Of a DNA stretch of 64,000 bases, positions 51,294-60,201 are shown one piece after another. The position numbers and the translations under genes are program-made. Source of the DNA: Edaphobacter dinghuensis (lineage in GTDB: Bacteria > Acidobacteriota > Terriglobia > Terriglobales > Acidobacteriaceae); NCBI RefSeq assembly GCF_014640335.1, contig NZ_BMGT01000002.1, positions 248,001 through 312,000 of the forward strand, written 5' to 3'. The notes below the pieces were generated by a model. It did no database searches, was not told the origin of the DNA, and saw only the letters and a program-made list of their open reading frames with translations. Position 1 is the first letter of the stretch. Every line of letters begins with the position of its first letter.

Positions 51294-52043
51294 ATGAGCA
51301 AGCTGGCAGGCAAGGTAGCAGTCGTAACCGGAGCATCAAAAGGCATTGGCGCGGGCATCGCAAAGGGGCTGGCAGCGGAAGGCGCGTCCGTGGTAGTCAA
51401 CTACGCCTCCAGCAAGGAAGGCGCGGACAAGGTCGTCGCCGAAATCACCTCAAACGGTGGCAAAGCTGTCGCGGTGCAAGGGGACGTGGCCAAGGCGGCT
51501 GATGTTAAACGCATCTTCGCCGAGACGAAAAAGGCCTTTGGGCACCTCGATATTTTGGTCAACAATGCGGGTGTGTACCAGTTCACACCACTCGAAGAAA
51601 TCACTGAGGAGATTTTTCACCGTCAATTCAACACCAATGTGCTCGGCCTTCTCCTCGCCACGCAGGAAGCGGCAAAGCACTTCGGTCCCGAGGGTGGAAA
51701 TGTCATCAATATCAGCTCTACCGTTACTGCGGTAAATCCGCCAGCCTCCGCGATCTATACGGCGACAAAAGGAGCGGTCGATTCCATCACCCACGTTCTA
51801 GCTAAGGAGCTTGGCCCTAAAAAGATACGCGTCAACGCCATCAATCCCGGCATGATCGAAACCGAAGGCGTTCACTCCGCAGGATTTATCGGAACCGATT
51901 TCCAGAAGCAGCTCGAGGCACAAACTCCTCTCGGCAGAATCGGCAAACCCGATGACATCACACCCGTTGCAGTCTTCCTGGCCTCGTCTGACTCAGGTTG
52001 GATTACCGGCGAAACCTTGTTAGTCGCAGGCGGTCTCCGCTAA
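51294..52043 (+). CDS. Short-chain dehydrogenase/reductase
   Basis: A 249-residue classical SDR. The cofactor motif TGASKGIG is at residues 12-19, NNAG at about 87-90, and the catalytic Ser/Tyr/Lys in INISST and YTATKGA. Arg/Asn-Tyr-Ala-Ser after strand 2 suggests NADP(H) preference. The C-terminal GSGW-like end (SDSGWITGETLLVAGG) is typical of 3-oxoacyl-ACP-reductase-like or glucose-dehydrogenase-like SDRs; the substrate is unknown. ATG 51294 has GGAG/GAGAG upstream; an ATG 15 bases earlier is in frame. A strong hairpin lies downstream. Confidence 0.88.
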   Translation: MSKLAGKVAVVTGASKGIGAGIAKGLAAEGASVVVNYASSKEGADKVVAEITSNGGKAVAVQGDVAKAADVKRIFAETKKAFGHLDILVNNAGVYQFTPLEEITEEIFHRQFNTNVLGLLLATQEAAKHFGPEGGNVINISSTVTAVNPPASAIYTATKGAVDSITHVLAKELGPKKIRVNAINPGMIETEGVHSAGFIGTDFQKQLEAQTPLGRIGKPDDITPVAVFLASSDSGWITGETLLVAGGLR

Positions 52044-52072
52044 AACTCAAAAGTATTCTCTGCGGAAGTTTT

Positions 52073-52114
52073 CAGCGAGGATTGCCCAGCCTTAGGCTTA
52101 AGTAATCCTCGCTG
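52073..52114 (+). terminator. Stem-loop terminator after the SDR gene
   Basis: CAGCGAGGATT (52073-52083) pairs perfectly with AATCCTCGCTG (52104-52114). AGCC and GGCT pair inside the loop and TTTG follows. An 11-bp stem so close to the stop is probably a terminator despite the short T-run. Confidence 0.65.
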
Positions 52115-52211
52115 TTTGCGCCACCATATTTATTTCTTAAATATTCCATTCAAACGTTTATCCTTGTTCGCGAAACCGCACGAGCAACTTCGCGTTCGAG
52201 GACCGGCACGA

Positions 52212-54212
52212 ATGACTGGAAACGTAGAGAGCCGCAGCAGAACAACTGTCGTCTGTATCGCGGTCGCATTGCTGCTTGTGCTGGTCGGCCAGCTTGCGTA
52301 CACCAGCCGCGCCAATTCCATCTCCTGGGACGAGGCCCACCACCTCTTCGACGGCTACAACATCTTGAAGCAGCATGACTACGGACTTAACCCTGAGGTG
52401 CCACCGTTGGTCAAGATGATCGCCGCGGCGCCTCTATTGCGAATGCATCTGGTTGTGCCGCCTCTACAGGGGCGCTCGGAGCAGACCGAGGCCTTTCTCG
52501 ACGGAAAGGACTTCGTCTTTCACAACGGCGCCGACAAGCTACTCTTTCGCGCGCGCATGGCTGTCTCGCTCTTTATGATCGGCCTCGCGATCTGCGTCTT
52601 TTTTGCAGCTTACGAGATGTTCGGCCCTGCCGCAGGCCTGCTGGCTCTGGCCTTTCTGGTCTTCGATCCGAACTTTCTGGCACACGGAGCGCTGGTCACA
52701 ACCGATACGGCTATCTCCTGCTGCATCTTTCTTGCGCTCTACCTTGCTTATCGTTATGCCAAAAAACCCACAGCCGTCAGGCTCCTGCTTGTAGGGCTGG
52801 CAACCGGCCTGGCTGTGGTAGCGAAGTTTACGGGACTGCTTATTCTGCCGATGTTGCTGCTGCTTGCCCTTGCGGAGTGGCTCATCGCTCGCGATTGGCG
52901 GCTGTTCATTCGTCGTATTGTGGCTCTGGCCGTGGTGGGCGCGATCTCGTTCGGCATCCTCTGGTCGTTCTATGGATTTCGCTATAGCGCACGTCCCGCA
53001 GGCCCCGACATTAATCCCCCACTCGCTGACTATCTTAAGCAACTTCCCAACCCGCAGGACGCTCATCACCTGGCTCTGTTGGCGCACACACATATTCTGC
53101 CCGAGGCGTATATCTTCGGCCTCGCCAACACTAAGATCACAGAGTTCGAAGATACCAGTTACTTCTTCGGCCACATCTATCGACATGGCACATGGCTCTA
53201 CTTCCCCGCTGCGTTTGCCATCAAATCTACCCTTCCGTTTCTTCTGCTGCTGATGGCTGCGTTTGCAGTCATCGCAACGGGGCGTCTGAAACACCGTCGC
53301 GAGCTTCTCTTTCTCCTCGTCCCGCCTGTGTTCTTCTTTGCCGTCGCCATGCACTCGACCATGAACATCGGTCAAAGACATATCCTGCCCATCTACCCAT
53401 TTCTCTATGTCCTGCTCGCTGGTGCTGCTGCGTGGCTCATTCAGAGAAACCGTCGATGGAGCTACGCTATTGCAGCGCTGCTTCTGTGGCAGGTTGTTAC
53501 CTCCGCGCGTCTAGCGCCTGCATACATGGCCTACGCAAACGAGGCCTGGGGTGGTCCGTCGTTGCTGCATAAGTACCTCGGTGACGCCAACACCGACTGG
53601 GGCCAGCAGCTCAAAGCAGCCAAACGATATCTCGATCGTCGGGGCATCAAAAATTGCTGGTTCGCGTACTTCGCCGATGGAGTCGTCGACACCAGCTACT
53701 ACGGCATCCCCTGCAAGCGTCTACCTACAGTTGAAAATACCGTTTGGCTCAACCTTCCCATGAATGTGCCACCGGAGATCGACGGTCCCGTCCTCATAAG
53801 CGACGGCGTTCTGGCCGGTATCGACTATGGGCAAGGCGCGCTCAATCCCTATCAGCAGTTCCGCAGCCTGCGCCCCACCGCAGCGATCGATTATGGCCTG
53901 TTTGTCTATGACGGCCACTTCAAGATTCCTCTCGCCTTCGCCCTTGCTGAGACGCAACAGGCTCAAAATATGCTGGCGGCAGGTCATCCCGACGAAGCGC
54001 TTGCCGCTGTTCAGCAGGTAGCGACGTTTGCGCCCAACTCCGTCACGGTACAGGTCGCGTTCGGCGATATCCTGATGAAGCTGCATCGCAATCAGGATGC
54101 CCAGACGCACTATCAGCAGGCTCTCATCTCAGCAAAAACGATAGAGCCTGAACTGCAGGCTGACTCAATTCCCATGATCGAAGCTAAACTTGCGACGACC
54201 CGCAGCCACTGA
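52212..54212 (+). CDS. GT-C-like glycosyltransferase (PMT family) with C-terminal TPR-like segment
   Basis: A 666-residue inner-membrane protein. After helix 1 comes the first periplasmic loop with ISWDEAHHLFDG, whose acidic DE pair is the usual catalytic feature of GT-C enzymes that use polyprenyl-linked sugars. About ten further helices follow. A soluble C-terminal part has WGQQLKAAKRYLDRRG and, at the end, a TPR-like helical pair (QQAQNMLAAGHPDEALAAVQ). It may add a sugar to protein or lipid on the periplasmic side. ATG 52212 is preferred (GAGG about 11 bases upstream); the frame is open to 52116. Confidence 0.72.
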   Translation: MTGNVESRSRTTVVCIAVALLLVLVGQLAYTSRANSISWDEAHHLFDGYNILKQHDYGLNPEVPPLVKMIAAAPLLRMHLVVPPLQGRSEQTEAFLDGKDFVFHNGADKLLFRARMAVSLFMIGLAICVFFAAYEMFGPAAGLLALAFLVFDPNFLAHGALVTTDTAISCCIFLALYLAYRYAKKPTAVRLLLVGLATGLAVVAKFTGLLILPMLLLLALAEWLIARDWRLFIRRIVALAVVGAISFGILWSFYGFRYSARPAGPDINPPLADYLKQLPNPQDAHHLALLAHTHILPEAYIFGLANTKITEFEDTSYFFGHIYRHGTWLYFPAAFAIKSTLPFLLLLMAAFAVIATGRLKHRRELLFLLVPPVFFFAVAMHSTMNIGQRHILPIYPFLYVLLAGAAAWLIQRNRRWSYAIAALLLWQVVTSARLAPAYMAYANEAWGGPSLLHKYLGDANTDWGQQLKAAKRYLDRRGIKNCWFAYFADGVVDTSYYGIPCKRLPTVENTVWLNLPMNVPPEIDGPVLISDGVLAGIDYGQGALNPYQQFRSLRPTAAIDYGLFVYDGHFKIPLAFALAETQQAQNMLAAGHPDEALAAVQQVATFAPNSVTVQVAFGDILMKLHRNQDAQTHYQQALISAKTIEPELQADSIPMIEAKLATTRSH

Positions 54213-54299
54213 TCGTGCTTAGCGATCGTCGCCTCAGGCATCGGGCATCCGTTCCAGCACTACGCGCAAGGCAAAGAATATGCGAAGATAGCCAAGCGC

Positions 54300-56723
54300 A
54301 TGGAATCCGAATCACCAGACCTCGCAGCCCTTCTTCACCGGACCTTCGGCTTCCCTGCCTTCCGCGCCAATCAGGAGGCTGTCTGCCGCGCTGCGACTGA
54401 GGGCCGCGATGTTCTTCTGGTGATGCCGACAGGCGCGGGAAAGAGCCTCTGCTATCAACTGCCTGCCATCGCACGCGGAGGCACGGCACTCGTTATCAGC
54501 CCGCTGATCGCCCTGATGGACGACCAAGCAGCCAAGCTCTCGGCGCTGGGACTGCGCGTAGCTCGCATCCACTCCGGCCTTAGCCGGGACGAGTCGCGAC
54601 AGGCCTGCCGCGAGTATCTGGACGGCACGCTGCAATTTCTCTTCATCGCGCCCGAGCGAATGCGCGTCCCTGGCTTCCCCGAGATGCTGCGGAAGAAGAA
54701 ACCAGCGCTCATCGCCATCGACGAGGCTCACTGCATCTCGCAATGGGGACATGACTTTCGCCCGGACTACCGCACGCTTGGCGAGTATCTTCCGGCTTTG
54801 AGGCCAGCGCCGGTGCTCGCTCTGACAGCTACCGCGACTCCTACCGTCCAGAAAGATATCGCAACGCAACTTCAGCTTCAAAATCCTGCTCTCTTCATCC
54901 ATGGCTTTCGCCGCCACAACCTCGCCATCGAGGTCGTCGAAATGTCAAAGCCGCGGCGTAAGGAGTTCACTGCCGATCTGCTCAAGCTGCCAGCCAGTCG
55001 GCCCGCCATCGTCTACGCGCCCAGCCGCAAGGCCGCCGAGGAGCTGGCTTCTGCGCTGGGTAGAAGCGCCGCGGCGTACCATGCCGGACTCGAACCCAGC
55101 GTGCGCGAGCGAGTCCAGCGCCACTTCCTGTCAGGAAAGCTCGAGATTGTCGTTGCCACCATCGCCTTCGGCATGGGAATCGACAAGGCGGACGTCCGCA
55201 CCGTCGTCCACACCGCGCTGCCCGGCAGCGTCGAGGCCTACTACCAGGAGATCGGCCGCGCCGGTCGCGACGGTCTGCCCAGCCGCACCGTGCTGCTGCA
55301 CTCCTACGCCGACCGCAAGATGCACGACTTCTTCCTCGAACGTGACTACCCGGCACCCACAGAGCTGGTTCGCGTGGCCAAGGTACTCACGGACGAGTAT
55401 CAGATGCCCGACATTCTCCGCCAACAACTCAAGATGGATGTGGAGAGCTTCAACCGCACCGCCGAAAAACTTGTCTCGCAGGGAGCGGCTGCCTTCGACA
55501 TCGCCGGCAACATACGCTCTACGGGCCAGACTAACTGGCGCGCCAGCTACGATACGCAACTGGCCTTCCGCCATAGCCAGATCGATCGCATGGTCGCCTT
55601 CGCCGAGTCGCCGCAGTGCCGCATGTCTGCTCTGGTCCAACACTTTGGCGACACCACCGACGGTCTGCGCCCTTGCGGCCACTGCGATTTCTGCTCTCCC
55701 GAGCGCGCCACCGCGCAGAACTATCGCCCTCCAACCTCGCAGGAAGAGCGCCAGCTCCGCACCATTCTTCGATCGCTCGATGGAGGAGCCGCCAAAGCCA
55801 CCGGCAAACTACACAGCGAGCTTGCCCTGGGCATCGACCGCAAGCAGTTCGACAGCTATCTTGACGCCCTTGCTCGCGCGGGCCTCATCGCTCTCACTGC
55901 GGATACCTTCACTAACGCCGAAGGGACGCTCATCAACTTCAAGCGGGCCTCGCTCACTCACGAGGGCCGCACACGCGACGAAGGCGACGACTTCAACGTT
56001 CTGCTCAAAGACATCTCAAATCAGAGACCATCAAAGGCTCGCGGCGCAACCAGCGGTAAAAAGTCCTCCAGCAAGGCGGAGAAAGCCGAGGCCATCGCTT
56101 CGTACACTCCGGCACAAAAAGACCTTGACCAGCGCCTGCGTGAGTGGCGTAAAGCCGAAGCCGCAAAGACCGGAAAACCGGCCTTCATCGTCTTCTCCGA
56201 TAGCATCCTTGCCTCCATCGTGCAAGAGTGCCCAACGACAATTCCAAACCTTCTCAACATCTCCGGCATCGGCCCCGAAAAGGCTGACCGCTATGGAGCC
56301 GCAATCGTCGCCATATGCACTTCAAGGCCAGTTCCTGCTGAATATGGTGCTCTCGAAAAGCCGAAGCCAACTCGTTCGTCTCAATCGCAGCCCAAGGCCA
56401 GCGCTCCAGCGACGCAAAGGAGTAAAAGTTTCGTGCCGGAAAAACCAGCCGAGATCTTCCAGCGTCCACGCGCTGTCGTCGCCGAGCCAGCCGAGTCGCT
56501 TACACCGGCGCAGCAGGAGCTCGATCAACGGCTTCGCGAGTGGCGCAAGAACGAGGCTGAGAAGCTCGGCCTTCCCCAATTTTTTGTTCTCGGCTCATCG
56601 ACTCTGCGCGGCATCGTCCTGCTGCGACCCGAGACCATCGCTCAGCTGAAGACCGTCAGCGGCATCGGCTCGGAAAAGGTCGAACGCTTCGGTGCGGCGA
56701 TTCTTGAGGTATGTAAAAGCTGA
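54300..56723 (+). CDS. recQ: ATP-dependent DNA helicase RecQ with two HRDC domains
   Basis: An 807-residue 3'-5' helicase for recombination and repair. Motif I is MPTGAGKSLCYQLP (about residue 43), motif II DEAHCISQWGHDFRPDY, motif III LTATAT and motif VI YYQEIGRAGRDG. The RecQ C-terminal region has the zinc cysteines (PQCRMS, CGHCDFC) and a winged helix (about 480-560). Two HRDC domains follow, about residues 605-680 and 735-805, joined by a basic Ser/Pro linker. Each starts with the same DQRLREWRK sequence, which shows duplication. E. coli RecQ is about 610 residues with one HRDC. The gene stands alone. Confidence 0.93.
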   Translation: MESESPDLAALLHRTFGFPAFRANQEAVCRAATEGRDVLLVMPTGAGKSLCYQLPAIARGGTALVISPLIALMDDQAAKLSALGLRVARIHSGLSRDESRQACREYLDGTLQFLFIAPERMRVPGFPEMLRKKKPALIAIDEAHCISQWGHDFRPDYRTLGEYLPALRPAPVLALTATATPTVQKDIATQLQLQNPALFIHGFRRHNLAIEVVEMSKPRRKEFTADLLKLPASRPAIVYAPSRKAAEELASALGRSAAAYHAGLEPSVRERVQRHFLSGKLEIVVATIAFGMGIDKADVRTVVHTALPGSVEAYYQEIGRAGRDGLPSRTVLLHSYADRKMHDFFLERDYPAPTELVRVAKVLTDEYQMPDILRQQLKMDVESFNRTAEKLVSQGAAAFDIAGNIRSTGQTNWRASYDTQLAFRHSQIDRMVAFAESPQCRMSALVQHFGDTTDGLRPCGHCDFCSPERATAQNYRPPTSQEERQLRTILRSLDGGAAKATGKLHSELALGIDRKQFDSYLDALARAGLIALTADTFTNAEGTLINFKRASLTHEGRTRDEGDDFNVLLKDISNQRPSKARGATSGKKSSSKAEKAEAIASYTPAQKDLDQRLREWRKAEAAKTGKPAFIVFSDSILASIVQECPTTIPNLLNISGIGPEKADRYGAAIVAICTSRPVPAEYGALEKPKPTRSSQSQPKASAPATQRSKSFVPEKPAEIFQRPRAVVAEPAESLTPAQQELDQRLREWRKNEAEKLGLPQFFVLGSSTLRGIVLLRPETIAQLKTVSGIGSEKVERFGAAILEVCKS

Positions 56724-56744
56724 AAGAACCTTGCTTGTTTTTCT

Positions 56745-57887
56745 TTATCGTCGAACCGCGCGCTTGATCAGCGCATATTGCAGCAGGATGAAGCTATCGG
56801 TCATCCCCGCAATATAGTCGGCGACCACGCGCGCCAGCCCTTCTTCTTCGATATCTTCGAAGTGCCCCTGCGGCAACTCCTCCGGATCATTGATCCAGAA
56901 ATTAAAGAGCGCCGTCACCACCTCTTCCGCCTTGTCGTGCTCGTTTTCAAGCGCCTCGCAGGTGTAGAGCGTGTCATAGAGATAGCGCTTCTCCTGCAAG
57001 CGTTCAGCCTCTGCCTGTGGCGAAAAAACGGCCAGTCGCTGCGGGCATCGGCGTATGTCCTCAAGACTCTCCGCGCCAAGCGCCTCAACATTTCGCAGTG
57101 TTGTTGCAATCAGGTCATCGGTCAAGGTGTTCTGCATCAGTTGCAGCGCCTCGTTGAAGAGATACTTCTCTTCGACCCCGGCGTGTTGCCTCTCAACTGC
57201 ATCGTAGCACCGTGCAAGAATCTCGACGTTCTCGCGGATATGGCCGATGGCCAGCAACCCTGACTCGACCCCATCATCAAGGTCCGCGGTCAGGTAGGCG
57301 ATCTCATCGGCAAGATCAATCAGCTGTGCCTCGAGCGGCGGCATCTGGTCCAGCATGTACTCTGCCAGCTCGGGGTACTCACTGACGCTGTAGTCGCGCG
57401 AGTGTTTGATAATTCCCTCGCGGACACCGAGCGTAAGATTCAGGCCGCGATGTGCTGCATAGCGCTGCTCGAAGTGTTCGACGATACGCAGAGCGTGAAG
57501 ATTGTGGTCAAACCGGCGTCCATGATCGCGAAGGCAGCGGTCGAGCGCTCGTTCTCCGGCATGTCCGAATGGAGGATGGCCAATATCATGCACCAAAGCC
57601 AGCGTCTCTGTCAGGTCCTCGTTCAAGCCAAGAGCCGAAGCGCACAGCCGTGCGATCTGCACAACTTCCATCGTGTGAGTCAGACGACTGCGAAAATGAT
57701 CGGACGCCCGGCTGGTGAAGACCTGGGTTTTGCCTGCAAGGCGGCGAAAAGCGCGAGACTGCACGATCCGCTCGCGATCGCGCTGAAATGGAGTCCGCAG
57801 CGACCGAACCGGCGCAGGATAGACGCGCTCCATGAGTGGATCGTCCGGCCGCTCGACGACCGCATAGCGATGCAGTTTGGTAGACAT
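56745..57887 (-). CDS. dGTPase-like deoxynucleoside triphosphate triphosphohydrolase
   Basis: A 380-residue HD-domain hydrolase of the dGTPase family, type 2. It begins with RSLRTPFQRDRERIVQSRAFRRLAGKTQVF, whose Arg/Lys residues bind nucleotide. The HD motif follows: His in RLTHTMEV, HD in LALVHDIGHPPFGH, and a late Asp in DLADEIAYLTADLDD. Such enzymes split dNTPs into nucleoside and tripolyphosphate, which balances nucleotide pools. The frame is open upstream to 58064, but the family fits ATG 57887. It is the last gene of a same-strand series starting at pyrD, two of whose members also serve nucleotide synthesis. Confidence 0.88.
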   Translation of the reverse strand: MSTKLHRYAVVERPDDPLMERVYPAPVRSLRTPFQRDRERIVQSRAFRRLAGKTQVFTSRASDHFRSRLTHTMEVVQIARLCASALGLNEDLTETLALVHDIGHPPFGHAGERALDRCLRDHGRRFDHNLHALRIVEHFEQRYAAHRGLNLTLGVREGIIKHSRDYSVSEYPELAEYMLDQMPPLEAQLIDLADEIAYLTADLDDGVESGLLAIGHIRENVEILARCYDAVERQHAGVEEKYLFNEALQLMQNTLTDDLIATTLRNVEALGAESLEDIRRCPQRLAVFSPQAEAERLQEKRYLYDTLYTCEALENEHDKAEEVVTALFNFWINDPEELPQGHFEDIEEEGLARVVADYIAGMTDSFILLQYALIKRAVRR

Positions 57888-57963
57888 GGTCAGGTTCGAG
57901 TGTAATGGAAGACCGCAGTGACCGCTGTGTCCGGTAAAAACTGGAGACAGAGAGTTGCAGGTC

Positions 57964-60057
57964 TTACTTGGAAGCCGCTGCCGGAGCAGGCGAAAGCTTA
58001 GCCAGCTTGACGCGTGCGCTCTCCAGCTTGTGCTGCACCTTGGCAACGTCCGCGGGGTCCGCATCGGCCGGCAGCGAGTGTGCGTACTCGGTCATCGACC
58101 GCTCCCACTGCATGACCGCCATCTTCAGCTTGCCCGTCTTCTCGTAGACCTCGCCCAGGTGATCGTGAACGGTCGGGTCGGTGCTCATGCGCTCCATCGC
58201 CTTGCGCAGATTCACCTCAGCCAGATCGTACTGGCCGGATTTGAAATAGACCCATCCCAGCGAATCGAGATACGCTCCGTTCTGCGGATCGAGCTCGACC
58301 GCTTTCTGGATCATCGTCAGCGCCTCGGGCAGCTTGACTCCGCGATCGGCAAGCATATAGCCGAGATAGTTCAGGATTGTCGCATTCTGCGGATCGATGG
58401 CCAGCGCCTTGTGGAACTCGGCCTCGGCCTCATCATAGTGCTTCTGCCGGTCGGCCAGCACTCCGCGAAGGAAGTACACATACAACTTCTCGTCGGGCTT
58501 GGTCGAGAGCCCTGCCGCACTATCGAGCGCCGAAGCCGCATCCGACCAGCGCTTCAACCGGGTATAAATCTGCGTTAAGGAAAGATAGGTGTCTCTGTCA
58601 TCCGGCGTATTTCCCGCCGACGAGAGCTGCGCCTTCGCCAGCGCAATCCCCTGATCGACCTGGCCTGTATCGGCAAGCTGGCCGGCATACATCAACTGCG
58701 TCGCTTTATCTTTAGGCGCAGCCTTGGCAGCAGCGGCGGCAGCGGTGGTGGCATCTTTCCACTGGTGAGCATCGCGATATGCGTCGACCTGCCCCTGATA
58801 ACCGCCCTTGGCGAAATCCCCGCCCAGATCGACCATCTGCTTATAAGCGGCAACCGCTTCCGCAGTCTTATTCTCTTCGCGATAGATGATGCCCAGGCGA
58901 TCGAGGAAGATGGCGCGGTTTGCCTTCTCGCCATCGCTGTACTTTCCATCGGCGTGGGTGGTATCGGATACCAGCTTGGTTAGCACGCCCGTGGCATCGT
59001 CATAGCGTCCCAACGAGTCGTAGATCAGGGCCTCGTTATAGCTCAGCTCAAGCGAGTTCTGTGCCAGTGGCTTGGCCTTCTCGAGTGTGGCCAGCGCCTG
59101 ATCGTAGTGTCCTTGCCTGCGCTGAATCTCCGAGATATGAATCTGCGACTGCGCATCCTGCGGCTCGGCAGCAACGACCTCGTTGAAGATCTTCAATGCC
59201 TCATCGAGCTTCCCATCCAGTAACAAAGCGTTGGCAAGGCCGCGCTCCGTATCGAGATTGCCCGGCTCAAGGTCGAGTGCCCGCTGATAGGCCGCGGCTG
59301 CCTCGTGGGGCTTCTTCAACTGGTCGTAGGTAGCGCCGAGAGCATACTCGATGCGCGCACTGCGGTCATCTACCGGGATGCCGCTTAGCACGTCGGCTGC
59401 ACGCTTGGCATCTCCCTCATCGCTGTAGAGCCGCGCCATATTCAGCGCCACCTCTTCCGAGTTAGCGTCGACCTTTTGCGCTTCCTTGAACTGTGCCTCG
59501 GCCTTGATCGAATCGTGGTTCAGGCCATATAGCTGGCCGAGTAGAAGATGCGTCTCGATGTCCTTGGGCTTCAACTGCGCCAGCTTTTCGTACTCCGCGA
59601 TGGCGAGCTTCAGAATCTGGCCCGACTGCGGTGTCTGCATATCGCCGAGCGACCGCAGATAAACCTTGCCCAGCAGCTCATGTGCCTGTACATCATTCGG
59701 GTCCTTGGCAAGCCGGTCCTGCGCTGTACTTACCGCCTCGCGAATTCGCCCGATCTTGAAGTAGAGGTCAGCCAGACCATCCTGCAACTGTTGAGAGTTG
59801 GGATCGGCGTTCAGCGCCAGCTTGTACTCTTCCACCGCCTGCGTCGCATAATCGGATCGGCCAGCGCTAACGGCCATATCTTCATAGAGATGCGCCAAGC
59901 CATAGTGATAGTAGGAAGAGGCCCGGTCAGGTACGGGAGCTGTAGTCGTCGTGGCAGCAGGAGCCGCAGCAAACATGGATTGCGCGGCAAACAGGAACGC
60001 AGCCGCCGGCAGAAGGCGGATCTGGCGAAGAGACGAAGCACGCAAAAACAAGGTCAT
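57964..60057 (-). CDS. Exported TPR-repeat protein
   Basis: A 697-residue protein with a signal peptide (to about residue 31, AAQSMFAAAP). About fifteen tetratricopeptide repeats fill residues 48-650, for example KLALNADPNSQQLQDGLADLYFKIG-type units with the usual Gly/Ala/Pro positions. The tail is Ala/Pro-rich. It probably acts as a periplasmic or outer-membrane scaffold; no lipobox is evident. It lies 76 bases upstream of the dNTPase gene on the same strand, but a functional link is not evident. Confidence 0.85.
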   Translation of the reverse strand: MTLFLRASSLRQIRLLPAAAFLFAAQSMFAAAPAATTTTAPVPDRASSYYHYGLAHLYEDMAVSAGRSDYATQAVEEYKLALNADPNSQQLQDGLADLYFKIGRIREAVSTAQDRLAKDPNDVQAHELLGKVYLRSLGDMQTPQSGQILKLAIAEYEKLAQLKPKDIETHLLLGQLYGLNHDSIKAEAQFKEAQKVDANSEEVALNMARLYSDEGDAKRAADVLSGIPVDDRSARIEYALGATYDQLKKPHEAAAAYQRALDLEPGNLDTERGLANALLLDGKLDEALKIFNEVVAAEPQDAQSQIHISEIQRRQGHYDQALATLEKAKPLAQNSLELSYNEALIYDSLGRYDDATGVLTKLVSDTTHADGKYSDGEKANRAIFLDRLGIIYREENKTAEAVAAYKQMVDLGGDFAKGGYQGQVDAYRDAHQWKDATTAAAAAAKAAPKDKATQLMYAGQLADTGQVDQGIALAKAQLSSAGNTPDDRDTYLSLTQIYTRLKRWSDAASALDSAAGLSTKPDEKLYVYFLRGVLADRQKHYDEAEAEFHKALAIDPQNATILNYLGYMLADRGVKLPEALTMIQKAVELDPQNGAYLDSLGWVYFKSGQYDLAEVNLRKAMERMSTDPTVHDHLGEVYEKTGKLKMAVMQWERSMTEYAHSLPADADPADVAKVQHKLESARVKLAKLSPAPAAASK

Positions 60058-60201
60058 GTCATGTAACTTTCTGGACTGGCAAACGCTGGACCGAATCCTT
60101 GCGAGACGAAAGACAGTGGTTAGACGGCTCTCCCTGGCGATTGGATGCAGCGCCAGATCGTACCGTTTGCGACGCTGGCGCTGATTATATCCGTCCGCCG
60201 A

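Noticed and set aside
54901-56649. Long plus-strand frame of 582 codons inside recQ
   Set aside because: It is the out-of-phase reading of recQ; the product is Ser/Pro/Arg-rich without domains, while the recQ frame has every helicase motif.
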